A stretch of DNA of 64,000 bases from Amycolatopsis orientalis DSM 40040 = KCTC 9412. GTDB taxonomy: Bacteria; Actinomycetota; Actinomycetes; Mycobacteriales; Pseudonocardiaceae. The notes beneath the pieces are model-generated. The model was not told the origin of the DNA. It saw nothing but the letters and a program-made list of their open reading frames with translations, and searched no databases. Within the stretch, counting starts at the first letter, position 1. Each line of letters starts with the position of its first letter. A program made the translations under genes and the position numbers. The DNA is taken from the NCBI RefSeq assembly GCF_000478275.1, contig NZ_ASJB01000093.1, positions 83,311 to 147,310 on the forward strand. The letters run 5' to 3'. This document shows positions 49,870-58,508 of this stretch, piece by piece.

Positions 49870-50613
49870 TCAGAGCACCTGGGACAGGAACCGTTGCAGC
49901 CGCTCACTTCGCGGAGCGTCGAAGATCGCTTCCGGAGCGTCATGTTCGACGATCTTCCCGGCGTCCATGAACGCGACCTCGTCCGCGACGCCGCGCGCGA
50001 ACCCCATCTCGTGGGTGACCACGAGCAGGGTCAGCCCGCGTTCGGCGAGCCCGGCCATCAGGGTGAGGACGCCCTTGACCAGTTCCGGGTCGAGCGCGCT
50101 GGTCGCCTCGTCGAACAGCATGACCTCGGGCTCCATCGCGAGCGCCCGCGCGATCGCGACCCGCTGCTGCTGCCCGCCCGAAAGCGCGCTCGGCCGGTAC
50201 GGCGCCTTGTCGGCGAGACCGACCTCGGCCAGCCGCGCGTGCGCGATCTCGGTCGCCTCCTCCTTGCCGAGCTTCCGCACACTGCGCAGCGGCAAGGTGA
50301 TGTTGTCCAGCACACTGCGGTGCCCGAACAGGTTGAAGTGCTGGAACACCATCCCGACGCGCTGCCGCAGCGCGTCCGGATCGGCGGAGATGACGCTCTC
50401 CCCGCCGAGCAGCAGGTCACCGGAATCGGGCTCCTGCAGACGGTTCACACAGCGCAGCAGCGTCGACTTGCCGGAACCCGACGGGCCGATGATGCAGGTC
50501 GTGCGGCCCTTCTCGACCTTGAGGTTCACGCCCTTCAGTACTTCGAGGGTGCCGAAGGAGACGTGGACGTCGCGGAGTTCGACGCTGGAGGAACGGACAG
50601 CGGTGGTGCTCAT
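49870..50613 (-). CDS. Amino-acid ABC transporter ATP-binding protein
   Basis: A 247-residue GlnQ-type ATPase: Walker A GPSGSGKST, Q-loop MVFQHFNLF, signature ALSGGQQQRVAIARAL, Walker B VMLFDEATSALD and H-loop VTHEMGFAR. It powers uptake by the adjacent permease. The ATG overlaps the permease stop by 4 nt. It is the last gene of a five-gene operon (three binding proteins, permease, ATPase) read from 53773 downward. Confidence 0.93.
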   Translation of the reverse strand: MSTTAVRSSSVELRDVHVSFGTLEVLKGVNLKVEKGRTTCIIGPSGSGKSTLLRCVNRLQEPDSGDLLLGGESVISADPDALRQRVGMVFQHFNLFGHRSVLDNITLPLRSVRKLGKEEATEIAHARLAEVGLADKAPYRPSALSGGQQQRVAIARALAMEPEVMLFDEATSALDPELVKGVLTLMAGLAERGLTLLVVTHEMGFARGVADEVAFMDAGKIVEHDAPEAIFDAPRSERLQRFLSQVL

Positions 50614-51368
50614 GACATCGGGACCTTTCCGCTGTTGACCAGTGTCAGATCGTCACCCTCGTCGTCGACGCGGATCTTCTTGCCGGTGCGCAGCTTCTTG
50701 TCGATGTAGTTGACCAGATGCGTCAGCGGCACGGTGATCACCAGGTAGACGATGCCCGCCGCGACCAGCGGTGACAGGTTGCCGGTGTTGGCCGCGAGAT
50801 CCTGCCCGATCCGGAACAGGTCGCGCTGCTCGGCGAGGAAGCCGAGGAAGTACACCAGGCTGGAATCCTTGACCAGCGCGATGAACTGGTTCACCAGCGC
50901 GGGCAGCACACGCCGCACCCCCTGCGGGATGACGACGAGCGCCATCGCCTTGGTGTAACTCATGCCCAGCGCGCGGCTGGCCTCCATCTGTCCTTTTTCG
51001 ACACTCTGGATACCGGCGCGGAAGATCTCGCCGATGTAGGCGGCGGCGATCAGGCTCAGCGCCAGAATGCCCAGCGGGTAAGGGTTCCGCGCCAGCGACG
51101 GGATGAGGATCGCCCCGCCCTGCCCGATCACCAGGATGGTCAGGATCGCGGGCAGGCCGCGGAAGACGTCGGTGTACACCCGGGCGGGCCACCGCAGCCA
51201 CGCCTTGCCGGACAGGCCCATGGTGGCCAGCAGCATGCCGAGCACGGTGCCGATCAGCGCCGAGAACACCGACAGGATCAGCGTGTTCAGCAGCCCCGTC
51301 TGAAGCAGGTCGGGGAAGACCTGCCGGATGTACTCCCAGTTCAGGAAGGTGTTGAGGAAATCGTTCAC
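50610..51368 (-). CDS. Amino-acid ABC transporter permease
   Basis: A 252-residue HisM/GlnP-type permease with five membrane helices and the EAA loop ASRALGMSYTKAMALVVIPQGVRRVLPAL. The ending (YIDKKLRTGKKIRVDDEG) is cytoplasmic. It starts directly after the stop of the nearest binding-protein gene and overlaps the ATPase gene. Only one permease gene is present, so it probably forms a homodimer serving all three binding proteins. Confidence 0.92.
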   Translation of the reverse strand: MNDFLNTFLNWEYIRQVFPDLLQTGLLNTLILSVFSALIGTVLGMLLATMGLSGKAWLRWPARVYTDVFRGLPAILTILVIGQGGAILIPSLARNPYPLGILALSLIAAAYIGEIFRAGIQSVEKGQMEASRALGMSYTKAMALVVIPQGVRRVLPALVNQFIALVKDSSLVYFLGFLAEQRDLFRIGQDLAANTGNLSPLVAAGIVYLVITVPLTHLVNYIDKKLRTGKKIRVDDEGDDLTLVNSGKVPMS

Positions 51369-52160
51369 TTACTGCTGCCCGGCCTTGAACTCCGCGGGCA
51401 CCGGCGCGTTCGGTTCGAACCGCTGGTGCACCTTTTCCCATGTCCCGTCGGCGATGACCTGCTTCAGCCCCGCGTTCAGCTTGCCGATCAGCTCGGTGTT
51501 GCCCTTCTTGACCGCGAAACCGTGCGGAATGGTCGTGGTGATCGCCTTGACCACCTTGAGTTTCGCGTCCGGGTTCTTCGCCGCGTAGTCCTCGGCGGTC
51601 GCCTGGTCGAAGATCGCGCCGTCGATCGCGCCCGCCTTGAGCGCGGCGAGCGCGGCGGCGTCCTGCGGGAACCGCACGGCCTGCGCCGCGGGCGCGTTGG
51701 CCGCCAGCCAGCTGTCCGAAACCGTGCCCTGCACGACCCCGATCCGCTTGCCCGCCAAGGATTTCTCGTCGGTGATACCGGCGCCGTCCCGGGCTTCGAT
51801 ACCGAGCGACTGGTAGTTGTAGGGCGCCGAGAAGTCGACCGTTTTGCGGCGTTCGTCGGTCTGGGAGATCCCCGAACTGCCGATGTCGAACTTGCCATTG
51901 GCGACCTGGCTCAGCAACGTCGAGAACTCCGTGGAGACGAACTCGAGTTTCAGGTTCTGGCTGGTGGCGATGGCCTTCAGCAACTCGTTGTCGAACCCGG
52001 TGAACACGCCGTTCTCCTGATAGGCGTTGGGTTTCGAATCGCTGAGCGTGCCGACGCGCAGCGTGCCACCGCTCGCGCTTTCACCGCCGCCGCACGCCGC
52101 GAGCACCGTCACGAGAGAGGCGGCGGTGAGAACTCTGACGGCGGCGAGTGACTTCTTCAT
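51369..52160 (-). CDS. Amino-acid ABC transporter substrate-binding lipoprotein, copy 3
   Basis: A 263-residue binding lipoprotein. Signal peptide with lipobox LAAC (Cys22), then the SBP_bac_3 domain: TLRVGTLSDSKPNAYQENGVFTGFDNELLKAIA, DIGSSGISQTDERRKTVDFSAPY and the C-terminal GLKQVIADGTWEKVHQRF. ATG with GAGGAT upstream. It directly precedes the permease and is clearly paralogous to the two genes before it (most similar to copy 2). Probable ligands are polar or cationic/sulfur amino acids; not resolved. Confidence 0.92.
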   Translation of the reverse strand: MKKSLAAVRVLTAASLVTVLAACGGGESASGGTLRVGTLSDSKPNAYQENGVFTGFDNELLKAIATSQNLKLEFVSTEFSTLLSQVANGKFDIGSSGISQTDERRKTVDFSAPYNYQSLGIEARDGAGITDEKSLAGKRIGVVQGTVSDSWLAANAPAAQAVRFPQDAAALAALKAGAIDGAIFDQATAEDYAAKNPDAKLKVVKAITTTIPHGFAVKKGNTELIGKLNAGLKQVIADGTWEKVHQRFEPNAPVPAEFKAGQQ

Positions 52161-52168
52161 CGTGATCC

Positions 52169-52942
52169 TCACGCCTTGAACTGGTCCGGTACCGGCGCCG
52201 TCGGCAGGAACTTCTCGTGCAGTTTGACCCAGGTGCCGTCGGCGATGACCTGCTTCAGGCCTTCGTTGATCTTCGTCTGGAGTTCGGTGTTGCCCTTCTT
52301 CACCGCGAAACCGTGCGGGACGTCGGTGGTGAAGGACTTGACGACCTTGAGCTTCGCGTCGGTGCTTTCCTTGACGTTCGTCTCGGCGATCGCCTGGTCG
52401 AGGATGTAGGCGTCGACGGCGCCGCTCTTGAGCGCGGCCAGCGCCGGGGCGTACCCGGGGAACCGCACGGCCTGCGCGTCGGGCACGGTCGACGACAGCC
52501 ACTTGTCGCCGACGGTCGCCTGGATGACCGCGACCCGCTTGCCCGCCAATGCCTTCTCTTCGGTGATCGGTGAGCCGTCCTTGGTCTGGATGCTCATCAC
52601 CTCGAAGTTGTACGGGCTGGAGAAGTCGACGTTCTTCTTGCGCTCGTCGGTCTGCGCGATGGCCGAACTGGCGATGTCGAACTGGTTGTTCGCGACCTGG
52701 CCCAGCAGCGAGGAGAAGTCCGTCGAGACGAATTCCAGCTTCAGGTTCTGCTTGGTGGCGATGGCCTTCAGCAGCTCGTTGTCGAAGCCGGTGAAGTTGC
52801 CGTTCTCGACGTAGATGTTCGGCGGCGCGTCGCTCAGCGTGCCGACCCGCAGCGTCTTCTCGGTGACGGACTCCCCGCCGCCGCAGGCGGAGAGCACGGC
52901 GACGAGTCCGGCGGCCAGTGCCGCGATCAGCGTTTTCCTCAT
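52169..52942 (-). CDS. Amino-acid ABC transporter substrate-binding lipoprotein, copy 2
   Basis: A 257-residue paralogue. Lipobox LSAC (Cys20), then TLRVGTLSDAPPNIYVENGNFTGFDNELLKAIATKQNLKLEFVST, DIASSAIAQTDERKKNVDFSSPY and AVKKGNTELQTKINEGLKQVIADGTW. It shares long stretches with copy 3, including GFAVKKGNTEL. It is 8 nt before copy 3 and 3 nt after copy 1, so all are in one transcript. Confidence 0.92.
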   Translation of the reverse strand: MRKTLIAALAAGLVAVLSACGGGESVTEKTLRVGTLSDAPPNIYVENGNFTGFDNELLKAIATKQNLKLEFVSTDFSSLLGQVANNQFDIASSAIAQTDERKKNVDFSSPYNFEVMSIQTKDGSPITEEKALAGKRVAVIQATVGDKWLSSTVPDAQAVRFPGYAPALAALKSGAVDAYILDQAIAETNVKESTDAKLKVVKSFTTDVPHGFAVKKGNTELQTKINEGLKQVIADGTWVKLHEKFLPTAPVPDQFKA

Positions 52943-52945
52943 GAC

Positions 52946-53773
52946 TCAGACCCCCGCGTTCTGGACGGGCAGGCCGGGGCCGCCCTGTTCGAGTTCCTTC
53001 GGCAACGGCTCGGTCTTGAAGAACTGAGCGTGCAGACGGGCGACGGTGCCGTCGGCGACGGCCTTCGCGAGACCGTCGTTGAGCTTCTTCAGCAGCTCCT
53101 TGTTGTCCTTGCGGACGGCGAACGCGGACGGCGTGTCCTTGGTCTCGACGGTGTAGCCGAACTCCAGCGGGACGTCCGGGTTCTGGTCGATGTACTTCTG
53201 CCCGATGTCCTTCGGCACGACCCAGCCGTCGAGACTGCCGGCCTTCAGCTGCGCGAAACCGGCGTTGTAGTCGGGGAAGCGCACGACGTTCGCGCCGGGG
53301 ACCTTGCCACTGGCGAAGTCGTCCTGGACCGACGCCTGCACGACGCCGAGCCGCTTGCCGCCGAACGCGGCGACGTCCTTGAGGCCCGCGCCCTTCTTGG
53401 TCAGGATCGTGGTGAACCCGGTGCTGTAGCCGTTGCTGAACGCGACGGTCTTCTTGCGGGCTTCGGTGGTGGAGATCGTGGAGCTGCCGATGTCGAACTT
53501 GTTCGTGGCGACGGCGGCCAGCAGCCCGGCGAACTCGGTGCCGACGAACTCGACCTCGAAGCCTTCGCGCTTCGCGATGTCGCGGAGCAGTTCGTTGTCG
53601 TAGCCGGTGAAGGTGCCGTTCTCGAGGTAGATGGACGGCGGGGCGTCGGTCAGGGTGCCGACGCGCAGCTTCTGGGCGCTCGTGCCCGCGTCACCGGAGC
53701 CGCAGGCGGCGAGGGCGAGGGTGACCGCTCCCGCCGTGACGACGGCGACGAATTTCGACAGCGTGGATCTCAT
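52946..53773 (-). CDS. Amino-acid ABC transporter substrate-binding lipoprotein, copy 1
   Basis: A 275-residue paralogue, the first gene of the operon and the most diverged. Lipobox LAAC (Cys23), then KLRVGTLTDAPPSIYLENGTFTGYDNELLRDIAKREGFEVEFVGTEF, DIGSSTISTTEARKKTVAFSNGY. ATG preceded by ACGGAAG. The leader (53774-53950) holds a GC hairpin and an 11-bp inverted repeat that may regulate the operon. Confidence 0.9.
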   Translation of the reverse strand: MRSTLSKFVAVVTAGAVTLALAACGSGDAGTSAQKLRVGTLTDAPPSIYLENGTFTGYDNELLRDIAKREGFEVEFVGTEFAGLLAAVATNKFDIGSSTISTTEARKKTVAFSNGYSTGFTTILTKKGAGLKDVAAFGGKRLGVVQASVQDDFASGKVPGANVVRFPDYNAGFAQLKAGSLDGWVVPKDIGQKYIDQNPDVPLEFGYTVETKDTPSAFAVRKDNKELLKKLNDGLAKAVADGTVARLHAQFFKTEPLPKELEQGGPGLPVQNAGV

Positions 53774-53815
53774 CGCTTCTTCCGTGGGTTTCGGCGCCAA
53801 GGCGCGATACAAACA

Positions 53816-53844
53816 CGCCAGGCCGCGGGATGGGCGGCCTGGCG
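53816..53844 (-). promoter_or_regulatory. Hairpin in the leader of the binding-protein operon
   Basis: CGCCAGGCCGC and GCGGCCTGGCG pair perfectly around 7 nt, 43 nt before the first gene. It could stabilise, attenuate or sense. I could not match it to a known riboswitch. Confidence 0.5.
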
Positions 53845-53897
53845 CTCCGGGTTCAGCGATCGAGATTAGGGATTTCGCCCGTTCGAGTAACTTCGTC

Positions 53898-53939
53898 TCA
53901 CTCTGTGAACGTCCTGAGGTGGGGCTGCTCACAGAGTGA
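53898..53939. promoter_or_regulatory. 11-bp inverted repeat upstream of the binding-protein operon
   Basis: TCACTCTGTGA (53898-53908) and TCACAGAGTGA (53929-53939) are perfect complements with a 20-nt spacer (about three helical turns centre to centre). This looks like a paired operator or a second hairpin. Confidence 0.5.
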
Positions 53940-53953
53940 CCTCGGTACAGCGG

Positions 53954-53999
53954 GTCGTGAGTGGTAAGTGCCGTTCTAACGACACTTGCCACTCACGAC
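53954..53999. terminator. GTGAGTGG palindrome, copy 3 (downstream of purB)
   Basis: GGTCGTGAGTGGTAAGTGCC and the near-complement flank TTCTAA. Same outer words as the copies at 30685 and 40160, with an altered core and one mismatch plus one wobble. It lies between the purB stop and the binding-protein operon. Confidence 0.75.
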
Positions 54000-54026
54000 C
54001 AGCTGTACCGACCGCCCACTCCCGCC

Positions 54027-55457
54027 TCAGAGGATGGGTGCCGGGCTGTAGGCGGCGGCCTCCGGGAAACGCTCCAGGATCGCCTCGACGCGCGAAGCGA
54101 TCGCGGCCACCTGACGCGGGGCGACACCGGTGAACGAGATCCGGTCGGCGAGCAGTTTGTCCAGCTCACCGCGGTCGAGGGGGATGCGCTCGTCGGCGGC
54201 GAGGCGGTCGAGGAGGTCGTTCTCCGCGAGCCCCTGCTCCCGCATCGCGAGCGCGACCCCGACGGCGTTCTCCTTGATCGCCTCGTGCGCGGTTTCCCGC
54301 CCGACGCCCGCGCGGATCGACGCCATGAGCACCTTGGTGGTGGCGAGGAACGGCAGATAGCGATCCAGCTCACGGGAGATGACCGCCGGGAAGGCGCCGA
54401 ATTCGGCCAGCACCGTGAGGAAGGTCTCCAGCAGACCGTCGAGGGCGAAGAACGCGTCGGGCAGCGCGACCCGGCGGACGACGGAATCGGAGACGTCGCC
54501 TTCGTTCCACTGGTCGCCGGCGAGTTCGCCGATCATCGACAGGTATCCGCGCAGCACCACGGCGAGCCCGTTGACCCGCTCGCACGAACGCGTGTTCATC
54601 TTGTGCGGCATGGCCGACGAGCCGACCTGGCCCGGCTTGAAGCCTTCGGTGACCAGTTCGTGGCCCGCCATCAGGCGGATCGTCTTCGCCAGGCTCGACG
54701 GAGCGGCCGCGAGCTGGACCACTGTGGACAGCACGTCGAAGTCGAGCGAGCGCGGGTACACCTGGCCGACGCTGGTGAACACCCGCTCGAACCCGAGGTG
54801 CGCCGCGACCCGCGACTCCAGTTCGTCCAAAGTGGACTCGTCGCCGAGGAGGTCGAGCATGTCCTGCGCGGTGCCGACCGGACCCTTGATCCCGCGCAGC
54901 GGGTAGCGGCCGATCAGGTCGTCGAGCCGCTCGAACGCGACGAGCAGTTCGTCGGCGGCGGTGGCGAAACGCTTGCCCAGGGTCGTCGCCTGCGCGGCGA
55001 CGTTGTGCGAACGGCCTGCCATCACGGTGTCGGCGTGCTCGACCGCGATCGCGGCGAGCCGGGCCAGCACGGCGCCGACGCGGCCGCGCATCAGCTCCAG
55101 CGAACGCCGCACCTGCAGCTGCTCGACGTTCTCGGTGAGGTCGCGCGACGTCATGCCCTTGTGCACGTGCTCGTGCCCGGCGAGCGCGTTGAACTCCTCG
55201 ATCCGGGCCTTCACGTCGTGGCGGGTGACCCGCTCCCGCGCGGCGATCGAGTCGAGGTCGACCTGCTCCAGCACGCGCTCGTAGTCGGCGACGACCCCGT
55301 CGGGCACCTCGACGCCGAGGTCGGCCTGCGCCCGGAGGACGGCGAGCCACAGCTCACGCTCCAGCACGACCTTGCGTTCCGGGGACCACAGTTCGACCAG
55401 CTCAGGCGAGGCATAGCGGCCGGCGAGCACGTTGGGGATGCGGGGCTTTTGCGTCAC
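54027..55457 (-). CDS. purB: Adenylosuccinate lyase
   Basis: PurB acts twice in purine synthesis, splitting SAICAR to AICAR and adenylosuccinate to AMP, releasing fumarate. The 476-residue protein has the fumarase/aspartase superfamily signature GSSAMPHKMN, the catalytic His region GHEHVHKGMTSRDLTENVEQLQ and AGRSHNVAAQATT. The GTG at 55457 follows TAGTCT by 6 nt, suggesting leaderless translation. The orthologue is Rv0777, the right end of the conserved block. Confidence 0.95.
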   Translation of the reverse strand: MTQKPRIPNVLAGRYASPELVELWSPERKVVLERELWLAVLRAQADLGVEVPDGVVADYERVLEQVDLDSIAARERVTRHDVKARIEEFNALAGHEHVHKGMTSRDLTENVEQLQVRRSLELMRGRVGAVLARLAAIAVEHADTVMAGRSHNVAAQATTLGKRFATAADELLVAFERLDDLIGRYPLRGIKGPVGTAQDMLDLLGDESTLDELESRVAAHLGFERVFTSVGQVYPRSLDFDVLSTVVQLAAAPSSLAKTIRLMAGHELVTEGFKPGQVGSSAMPHKMNTRSCERVNGLAVVLRGYLSMIGELAGDQWNEGDVSDSVVRRVALPDAFFALDGLLETFLTVLAEFGAFPAVISRELDRYLPFLATTKVLMASIRAGVGRETAHEAIKENAVGVALAMREQGLAENDLLDRLAADERIPLDRGELDKLLADRISFTGVAPRQVAAIASRVEAILERFPEAAAYSPAPIL

Positions 55458-55463
55458 GCGGCC

Positions 55464-55469
55464 AGACTA
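55464..55469 (-). promoter_or_regulatory. -10 box, leaderless purB transcript
   Basis: TAGTCT is followed by 6 nt and the GTG at 55457. Confidence 0.5.
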
Positions 55470-55476
55470 ACCCGCC

Positions 55477-55497
55477 GCATTTCGTCCTCTGAACGCG
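55477..55497. repeat. Single arm of the GCATTTCGTCC palindrome family
   Basis: GCATTTCGTCCTCTGAACGC plus G matches one arm of the palindrome at 36645 with one change. No complementary arm is present. It sits between the TetR stop and the purB promoter. Confidence 0.6.
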
Positions 55498-55511
55498 CTT
55501 GCCCACCCCCC

Positions 55512-56105
55512 CTAGGCGAGCGCGGCCTGCAGCATGCGGGCGGCGGCGGCCCGGGGTTCCGGGTCGACCTCGATCAGCGCGTTGACGACGGCGCCGTCGA
55601 CCAGGGCGACCAGCCGCGCCAGCTCGGCGCTGTCCACCGGGGTCCCCGAACGCGCGAAGATCTCGTGGAGCAGTTCGTACAGCTGCGCGGACAGCGTCCG
55701 CATCAGGGGCCGCAGGTACGGACGCCTGCCCGTCCCCACCAGACGTTCGTAGCGCAGGAGGACGGCTTCGGCGTCGGCCTCGCGCTCCGGGCGGAGCGGG
55801 CCGAGCAGCATGTCCAGCACCAGGTCGACGGTCGCTTCGACACCGCGGTTGCGGGTCGCCAGCTCTTCGAGCCGGTGCCGTCCGGTCTCCAGCTCCTGGT
55901 TCGAATGGTGCTCGACAGCGGCGGTGACGAGTTCTTCGAGCGAGTCGAAGTAATACGTCGTCGAGGCCAGCGGCAACCCGGCGCGTTCGGCGACCGCACG
56001 GTGCCGCACGGCGTCGAACCCGCCCTCGGCGAGCAGGGACGCGGCGGCCTCGACGAGCTCGGCGCGCCGTCGCTCACCCTTCGGCGTTGTCGCTGCGGCG
56101 GTCAT
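55512..56105 (-). CDS. TetR-family regulator
   Basis: A 197-residue regulator with the helix-turn-helix at about 12-58 (RRAELVEAAASLLAEGGFDAVRHRAVAERAGLPLASTTYYFDSLEELV). The C-terminal domain is helical and unassigned (LVLDMLLGPLRPEREADAEAVLLRYERLVGTGRRPYLRPLM). It lies just before purB on the same strand with no obvious structural target gene. Ligand and targets unknown. Confidence 0.87.
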   Translation of the reverse strand: MTAAATTPKGERRRAELVEAAASLLAEGGFDAVRHRAVAERAGLPLASTTYYFDSLEELVTAAVEHHSNQELETGRHRLEELATRNRGVEATVDLVLDMLLGPLRPEREADAEAVLLRYERLVGTGRRPYLRPLMRTLSAQLYELLHEIFARSGTPVDSAELARLVALVDGAVVNALIEVDPEPRAAAARMLQAALA

Positions 56106-56129
56106 GACGGGCTATTTTGCCAGGCGCGC

Positions 56130-56834
56130 TCAGTAACGGGTGGCGAGCACGCCGACGAGCCTGTCGACCTCGGACGCGGAGTACGCGGGAGCGCCCGAGC
56201 CGTCGCCGAGGCTCACCACGACCACGAGTGAGCCCTTGGCTGTCGTCCGCCGCGCACTGGCCGCCCCGGTGGGCAGCGGCGGGACGGAAGCGCCGGCCGG
56301 GAAGACCGCCGCGGAAACCGTGCCGCCCGGCACCTGGAACCCCGCGGACCTGGCCCCCGTCGTACAGATGTCGCCGGGCGTCGACTTGGCGACATCCACG
56401 GGGACCGGGAGCTCGCCAGCGAGGGCGGTGGCGAGCTCCCGGTCCACCTGGTCGCACCCGTAGGTGCCTTCGGCCGTCATCCGGCCGGTCTTCTCTGGCC
56501 CGCCGCCCCCCTGCTGAGGCGGCGGGTTCGAGAAGTTCGAGGACTCCCCGCTGTCAAGAGGACGTGCGGAAGCCGCCTCGGGTTGCCCCGCGGAAGCGGC
56601 CTCGTTGTCGGATTTGGCCGCTGTCGGCGACCCGAGATCGACGTCGCCGAGCACGCCGAACATGCCCACTCCGCCCAAGACCAAAACCAGTGCACTACAG
56701 GCGACCGCGATACCGTTTCGACGTCGCGCCGTGGCGCGTTTGGAGGCGCGGACGACGTCGGCGGTGTCGAAGCTCGGGGACGGCATGTCGCCGGGGGCGT
56801 CACGGAACAACGCCTTCAGGTCATTCTCGTCCAT
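56130..56834 (-). CDS. Membrane protein coupled to the sigma factor (probable anti-sigma)
   Basis: A 234-residue protein: an N-terminal cytoplasmic region of about 40 residues (MDENDLKALFRDAPGDMPSP), one membrane helix (about 42-62) and an extracellular Ser/Pro/Gly linker plus a domain with two Cys (TYGCDQ, DICTTG). It overlaps the sigma-factor gene by 14 nt with its ribosome site (GAGGAGGTGA) inside that gene. This layout is typical of an anti-sigma partner, but no zinc-binding ASD motif is visible. Confidence 0.75.
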   Translation of the reverse strand: MDENDLKALFRDAPGDMPSPSFDTADVVRASKRATARRRNGIAVACSALVLVLGGVGMFGVLGDVDLGSPTAAKSDNEAASAGQPEAASARPLDSGESSNFSNPPPQQGGGGPEKTGRMTAEGTYGCDQVDRELATALAGELPVPVDVAKSTPGDICTTGARSAGFQVPGGTVSAAVFPAGASVPPLPTGAASARRTTAKGSLVVVVSLGDGSGAPAYSASEVDRLVGVLATRY

Positions 56835-57339
56835 CCCGTGTCACCTCCTCTTTCTCCATGACCTGCCTGAGGTTCGCCAGCCCGCGCGCGGTCTGGCTCT
56901 TCACGTTCCCCTCGCTGCAGCCGAGCGCCTTCGCCGCCGCGCCGACGTCCAGCCCTTCGAAGAACCTGAGCACCAGCACGGCCCGCTGTTTCGGGGGTAC
57001 TTCACGCAACGCGGCCAGCAGGTCTTCCCTGGTGACGACCTGTTCGCCGAGGTCGAAACCGTCCTGAGGGGGTTCGGGCAGCTCTTCGGTCTGCCACTCC
57101 CGCCGCCACGGCCGCCTCGACTCGTCGATGGCCGCCCTGACCAGCGTCTTCCGCACGTAGGCGTCGGTCGCCGCCCGTTCCCTGATCTTCTTCCACCTCC
57201 GGTGCAACGCGACGAACGCCGTCTGCGCGAGATCGTCCGCGCGATGCCAGTCACCGCAGAGCATGTACGCGGTCCTGCGCACGGAGTCCCGCTTCGCGGC
57301 GAAGTACTCCGCGAACTCTTGTTCGTCGCGCTGGTTCAC
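56821..57339 (-). CDS. ECF RNA polymerase sigma factor (SigE70/SigE-like)
   Basis: A 172-residue ECF sigma factor. Region 2 is at about 10-75 (EYFAAKRDSVRRTAYMLCGDWHRADDLAQTAFVALHRRW), region 4 at about 105-160 (ALREVPPKQRAVLVLRFFEGLDVGAAAKALGCSEGNVKSQTARGLANL). The GTG at 57339 gives the normal length. A membrane protein, the probable regulator, is translationally coupled downstream. Signal and regulon unknown. Confidence 0.9.
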   Translation of the reverse strand: MNQRDEQEFAEYFAAKRDSVRRTAYMLCGDWHRADDLAQTAFVALHRRWKKIRERAATDAYVRKTLVRAAIDESRRPWRREWQTEELPEPPQDGFDLGEQVVTREDLLAALREVPPKQRAVLVLRFFEGLDVGAAAKALGCSEGNVKSQTARGLANLRQVMEKEEVTRDGRE

Positions 57340-57474
57340 GCGGTTGTTGTCTCCGCTCTTGCCTCGTCGGTGGGTAGGACGGAACCGGGGGCGTCCACGG
57401 TTGCATGAGCGGGCCCGGCGGACCAGCCGGGGAGGAGGTTCAGGGCGGACCGGACGATGTGATGTGATCGTACC

Positions 57475-58506
57475 GTGACCTTGAGCCCCGACCCGCTGAT
57501 CGATTTCCGCTCCGACACCGTCACCCGGCCCGACGACGTCATGCGCCAGGCCATGGCGAAGGCCGAGGTCGGTGACAACGTCCTCGACGGAGACCCGACG
57601 ACCGCCGCCCTCGAAGAGCGCGCCGCGGGACTCCTCGGCATGCCGGCCGCGCTGTGGACCCCGAGCGGGACCATGGCGAACCTGATCGCGCTGAGCCTCC
57701 ACCTCCAGCGCGGTGACCGGTTCCTCGCGCCGCGCGGGGCGCATGTGATCACCGACGAACTCGGTTCCGCCGCCTGGCTCGCGGGTGGCATGGCGGACCC
57801 CCTGGAGCACGACGCGGGACCGGGACGCCCGACGCCGGAGACCCTCTCGGCCGCGATCGGCGGCGGTCCCACCGGGCCGTACTACTCGCTGCGGACCACG
57901 CTGCTCTGCCTGGAGAACACGCACAATTCGGCGGGCGGTGCGGTCACCCCGCCCGACGAGCACGCCCGGCTACTGGCGGTCGCGAAAGAGGCCGGGCTCA
58001 CCGTGCACCTCGACGGCGCCCGCCTCTGGCACGCGGCAGTCGCGCTGGAGGTGCCGCCCGCGGCCCTCACGGTCGGCGTCGACAGCGTTTCGGCTTGCTT
58101 CTCCAAGGGACTCGGCGCGCCCGTCGGCTCGGTGCTGGCCGGCAGCCCGGAGTTCATCGAGCGGGCGCGGCGGATGCGGCAGATGCTGGGCGGCGGCGTC
58201 CGGCAGAGCGGCGTGCTGGCCGCGGCCTGCCTGGTCGCGCTGGACCGCATCGACGACCTTGCCGAGTCACACGAGAACGCGACACGGCTCGCGGGCGGGC
58301 TCGCCGAGCACGGCTGGGAGGTCAACGAACCCGAGACCAACATCGTGCTGGCCGCCGCTCCCGACCTCGAAGGCCGGTTGAGGTGGCTGGAAGGGCTCGG
58401 GATCCGCGTGCTGCCGACGGCGGGCCGGATCCGGTTCGTGGTGCACCGGGACCTGTCCGCGACCGACATCGAAGAAGCACTTCACCGCATCAGGACCGGG
58501 GGCTGA
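57475..58506 (+). CDS. Low-specificity L-threonine aldolase
   Basis: A 343-residue PLP enzyme of the beta-eliminating-lyase family. FRSDTVTRPDDVMRQAMAKAEVGDNVLDGDPT is the classic N-terminus, the PLP Asp is in VHLDGARLWHAAVAL and the PLP Lys in SACFSKGLGAPVGSVL. It splits L-threonine to glycine and acetaldehyde. GTG start. The HAD hydrolase gene follows 2 nt downstream and is probably coupled. It is divergent from the sigma factor gene. Confidence 0.92.
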   Translation: MTLSPDPLIDFRSDTVTRPDDVMRQAMAKAEVGDNVLDGDPTTAALEERAAGLLGMPAALWTPSGTMANLIALSLHLQRGDRFLAPRGAHVITDELGSAAWLAGGMADPLEHDAGPGRPTPETLSAAIGGGPTGPYYSLRTTLLCLENTHNSAGGAVTPPDEHARLLAVAKEAGLTVHLDGARLWHAAVALEVPPAALTVGVDSVSACFSKGLGAPVGSVLAGSPEFIERARRMRQMLGGGVRQSGVLAAACLVALDRIDDLAESHENATRLAGGLAEHGWEVNEPETNIVLAAAPDLEGRLRWLEGLGIRVLPTAGRIRFVVHRDLSATDIEEALHRIRTGG

Positions 58507-58508
58507 AC

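Noticed and set aside
53774..53950. SAM or other known riboswitch before the amino-acid binding-protein operon
   Set aside because: A hairpin and an inverted repeat are present, but none of the conserved motifs of the SAM classes was recognised.
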